Assembly (NCBI GenBank): GCA_040902585.1
Contig: JBBDXA010000227.1
Coordinates: 1-13,362 of the forward strand
DNA from: JBBDXA01 sp040902585
GTDB lineage: Bacteria > Planctomycetota > Phycisphaerae > Phycisphaerales > Phycisphaeraceae
Reading direction: 5' to 3'
DNA: 13,362 bases
In this document: piece after piece, positions 12,084 through 13,362 of the stretch
Layout: each line of letters opens with the position of its first letter
How positions within the stretch are numbered: position 1 is the first letter of the stretch
The notes under the pieces: generated by a model
Told to the model about the DNA's origin: nothing
The model's input: only the letters and a program-made list of their open reading frames with translations
Databases searched by the model: none
Made by a program: the position numbers and the translations under genes

Positions 12084-12503
12084 ATGTCAAGGATGACGCT
12101 TACTTCGCTCGTGCTCGCGGTCGTGATGGTCGCCGGTTGCCAGTCCAGTAAGGACAACGGTGCGGTGTCGGAAGTGCCCGGCCCGACGCCTTCGAAGCCG
12201 ATCTCGGCGGCGAGCGATCCTTATTTCCTGGAACCCGCGCCGGGCCCCGCACCGATCGCCAGCGGTCCGGTCAGGCCCGCCGAGCCGACGCCTTCGATCA
12301 CGCTGGGCGCCCCCGCCCGTTCCGCGCCGCTCACGCCGCCGGCCATTGGCGCGGGGAATTACACCGTCCGTCAGGGCGATACGCTCTGGTCCATCGCGCG
12401 TAGTCGATACGGCGACGGGCAGAAGTGGAAGACCATCGTCTCGGCGAACCCCGGGCTGACGCCGGAGAAGATGAAGATCGGGCAGACGATTTCGCTGCCG
12501 TAA
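12084..12503 (+). CDS. LysM-domain lipoprotein
   Basis: A 139-residue exported protein. Residues 1-19 form a lipoprotein signal, MSRMTLTSLVLAVVMVAGC, with lipobox VAGC and lipidated C19. Residues 20-90 are a Pro/Ala/Ser-rich spacer. Residues about 92-139 are one LysM peptidoglycan-binding motif: YTVRQGDTLWSIARSRYGDG, then WKTIVSANPGLTPEKMKIGQ and TISLP. The protein probably anchors between membrane and cell wall, or binds the wall without its own enzyme domain. ATG 12084, GTG 12081 and ATG 12093 are all possible starts; 12084 has the best spacing. A terminator follows, so it is probably a single-gene unit unrelated to the microcompartment. Confidence 0.88.
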   Translation: MSRMTLTSLVLAVVMVAGCQSSKDNGAVSEVPGPTPSKPISAASDPYFLEPAPGPAPIASGPVRPAEPTPSITLGAPARSAPLTPPAIGAGNYTVRQGDTLWSIARSRYGDGQKWKTIVSANPGLTPEKMKIGQTISLP

Positions 12504-12508
12504 GTGGA

Positions 12509-12651
12509 AGCTGCCAGCGATCAGCTATCAGCAGTCAGCTTTTAAGAAACACTCATTCGTGAAGCCTTGGCGTCGGCCAGGGTTTTTCGCTGCGCGGCAA
12601 GCGTGCTCGATCGCTTCAGGCTGAAAGCTGCGAGCTGAAGGCTGATAGCTT
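12509..12651. repeat. Inverted AGCTGATA-type repeat between convergent genes
   Basis: The left arm (12509-12541) is a TCAGC-word array sharing the 18-mer CAGCTATCAGCAGTCAGC (12522-12539) with 4081-4098. The right arm (12618-12651) reads GGCTGAAAGCTGCGAGCTGA, then AGGCTGATAGCTT. It is the same word family as at 2505-2592 and 4079-4164, here between convergent genes with a terminator in the loop. Confidence 0.82.
12565..12587 (+). terminator. Rho-independent terminator after the LysM gene
   Basis: The stem CCTTGGC / GCCAGGG (seven pairs, one of them G-T) with a GTCG loop is followed by five Ts (12583-12587). It is 60 bases after the LysM stop codon. The reverse complement lacks a T-run, so it serves the plus strand only. 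Confidence 0.65.
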
Positions 12652-12656
12652 CCTCC

Positions 12657-13319
12657 TCACCACGCCACTTCCATTTTCAGCGCCTTTTCCAGCCGTCGCA
12701 GATAGTGTTCGCGCGGGATGTTGACGACGCCGAACTGGGCCATGTGTCCGCTGTTCATCTGCGTGTCGAGCAGGGCGTAGCCGCGCGTCTTCAGGTGTTC
12801 GACGAGGTGGGCAAGGCAGACTTTGGAGGCATCGGTTGCCCGGCTGAACATGGACTCACCGAAGAACGCCCCGCCCAGCGACAGGCCGTAGAGTCCGCCG
12901 ACGAGGTGCCAGCCGTCGGCCTTCGCGGCAGGCTTGCGATGCAGCGGATGTTTCTCGTCAGCCGGCAAATCGTCATCGCTGATCCACGCTTCGACGCTGT
13001 GCGTCAGCCCGCTTTGATGCAGACCCACGAAGGCATCGATGATCTGATCGTTGATCCATGTCTCAGGATGTCCCGGCCGCGGCTCGGCACAGGCGCGGAT
13101 GACGGATTCGAAGGCGGTATCGACACGGATCTGGTAGGTGCCTCGCCGCAGCCGTTGCCGCAGGGAGTGCGACATCTGGAAGCCGTTGAGAGGAAGGACA
13201 GCCCGCGGGTCAGCCGAGTACCACTCGACGCCGCCGGTGCGCGAGTCGGCCATGGGGAAGATGCCGTTGGCGTAGGCCCACAGGAGCATGTCGGTCGGAA
13301 TGGGATCGCGGGCGCTCAT
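12657..13319 (-). CDS. aat: Leucyl/phenylalanyl-tRNA-protein transferase
   Basis: A 220-residue Aat enzyme. It moves Leu or Phe from aminoacyl-tRNA to the N-terminal Lys or Arg of proteins, marking them for ClpS/ClpAP degradation (N-end rule), in the cytoplasm. Signature segments: LLWAYANGIFPMAD (12-25); VEWYSADPRAVLPL; FESVIRACAEPRPG; TWINDQIIDAFVGLHQSG; VGGLYGLSLGGAFFGESMFS (from about 139); LDTQMNSGHMAQFG; and a C-terminal basic helix. The length is normal. An insertion of about 25 charged residues (DDDLPADEKHPLHRKPAAKA) lies between the conserved HSVEAW and VGGLYG and is unusual by eye. It is convergent with the LysM gene and a housekeeping boundary of the locus. The ATG reads at 13319. 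Confidence 0.96.
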   Translation of the reverse strand: MSARDPIPTDMLLWAYANGIFPMADSRTGGVEWYSADPRAVLPLNGFQMSHSLRQRLRRGTYQIRVDTAFESVIRACAEPRPGHPETWINDQIIDAFVGLHQSGLTHSVEAWISDDDLPADEKHPLHRKPAAKADGWHLVGGLYGLSLGGAFFGESMFSRATDASKVCLAHLVEHLKTRGYALLDTQMNSGHMAQFGVVNIPREHYLRRLEKALKMEVAW

Positions 13320-13339
13320 GCGGTAACATTTTACGTCAC

Positions 13340-13362
13340 GGCATGGGGACTTGAAGTCCCCA
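13340..13362. repeat. Second copy of the GGCATGGGGACTT palindrome, cut by the window end
   Basis: GGCATGGGGACTTGAAGTCC, then CCA, is the same palindromic element as 2266-2294 with the central base complemented (opposite orientation). It lies about 20 bases upstream of the aat start, in intergenic DNA, showing that the element is dispersed in this genome. Confidence 0.85.

Overview
The window is GC-rich chromosomal DNA, probably from a planctomycete or a relative in the PVC superphylum. It looks like a metagenome assembly, because one gene contains a run of ten Ns. The assignment rests on the central operon. Two hexameric shell proteins (BMC-H), three pentameric shell proteins (BMC-P), an acetate-kinase-family enzyme, a CoA-acylating aldehyde dehydrogenase and a class II sugar-phosphate aldolase together are the signature of the Planctomycetes-Verrucomicrobia (PVM) type bacterial microcompartment, which handles L-fucose and L-rhamnose. 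No trimeric BMC-T shell gene is present, as expected for that type.

Layout. 27-7023 (+) is the microcompartment operon: BMC-H, kinase, BMC-H, BMC-P (with the N gap), aldehyde dehydrogenase, BMC-P, an RpiB-like protein of unknown role, BMC-P, class II aldolase. 7023-7502 is a small cassette coding for a four-helix-bundle (23S rRNA intervening-sequence type) protein, bounded by an almost perfect 38-39 base inverted repeat. 7395-10957 (+) holds a secreted glycoside-hydrolase-like protein, a small probable lipoprotein and a class I aldolase-like barrel protein. 11050-11853 (+) is a DeoR-family regulator that probably controls the locus. 12084-12503 (+) is a LysM lipoprotein, followed by a terminator. 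12657-13319 (-) is the leucyl/phenylalanyl-tRNA-protein transferase gene aat, which is outside the system.

How the genes work together (established for the PVM family, inferred here). The class II aldolase splits fuculose- or rhamnulose-1-phosphate to dihydroxyacetone phosphate and lactaldehyde inside the shell. The aldehyde dehydrogenase makes lactyl-CoA. A phosphotransacylase (PduL, not in this window, perhaps upstream) would give lactyl-phosphate, and the kinase would recover ATP. Amphipathic end helices on the dehydrogenase (N-terminal), RpiB-like protein (N-terminal), class II aldolase (C-terminal) and perhaps the class I aldolase-like protein (C-terminal) look like encapsulation peptides.

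The most unusual aspect is the repeat content. Nearly every gap in the operon carries a stem-loop whose two arms are short degenerate tandem repeats in opposite orientation. The repeat word differs from gap to gap, and the right arm usually abuts the next start codon. The four-helix-bundle cassette has the same design with a gene in the loop. Other palindromic elements sit inside coding regions, in a BMC-P loop and in the linkers of cargo enzymes.
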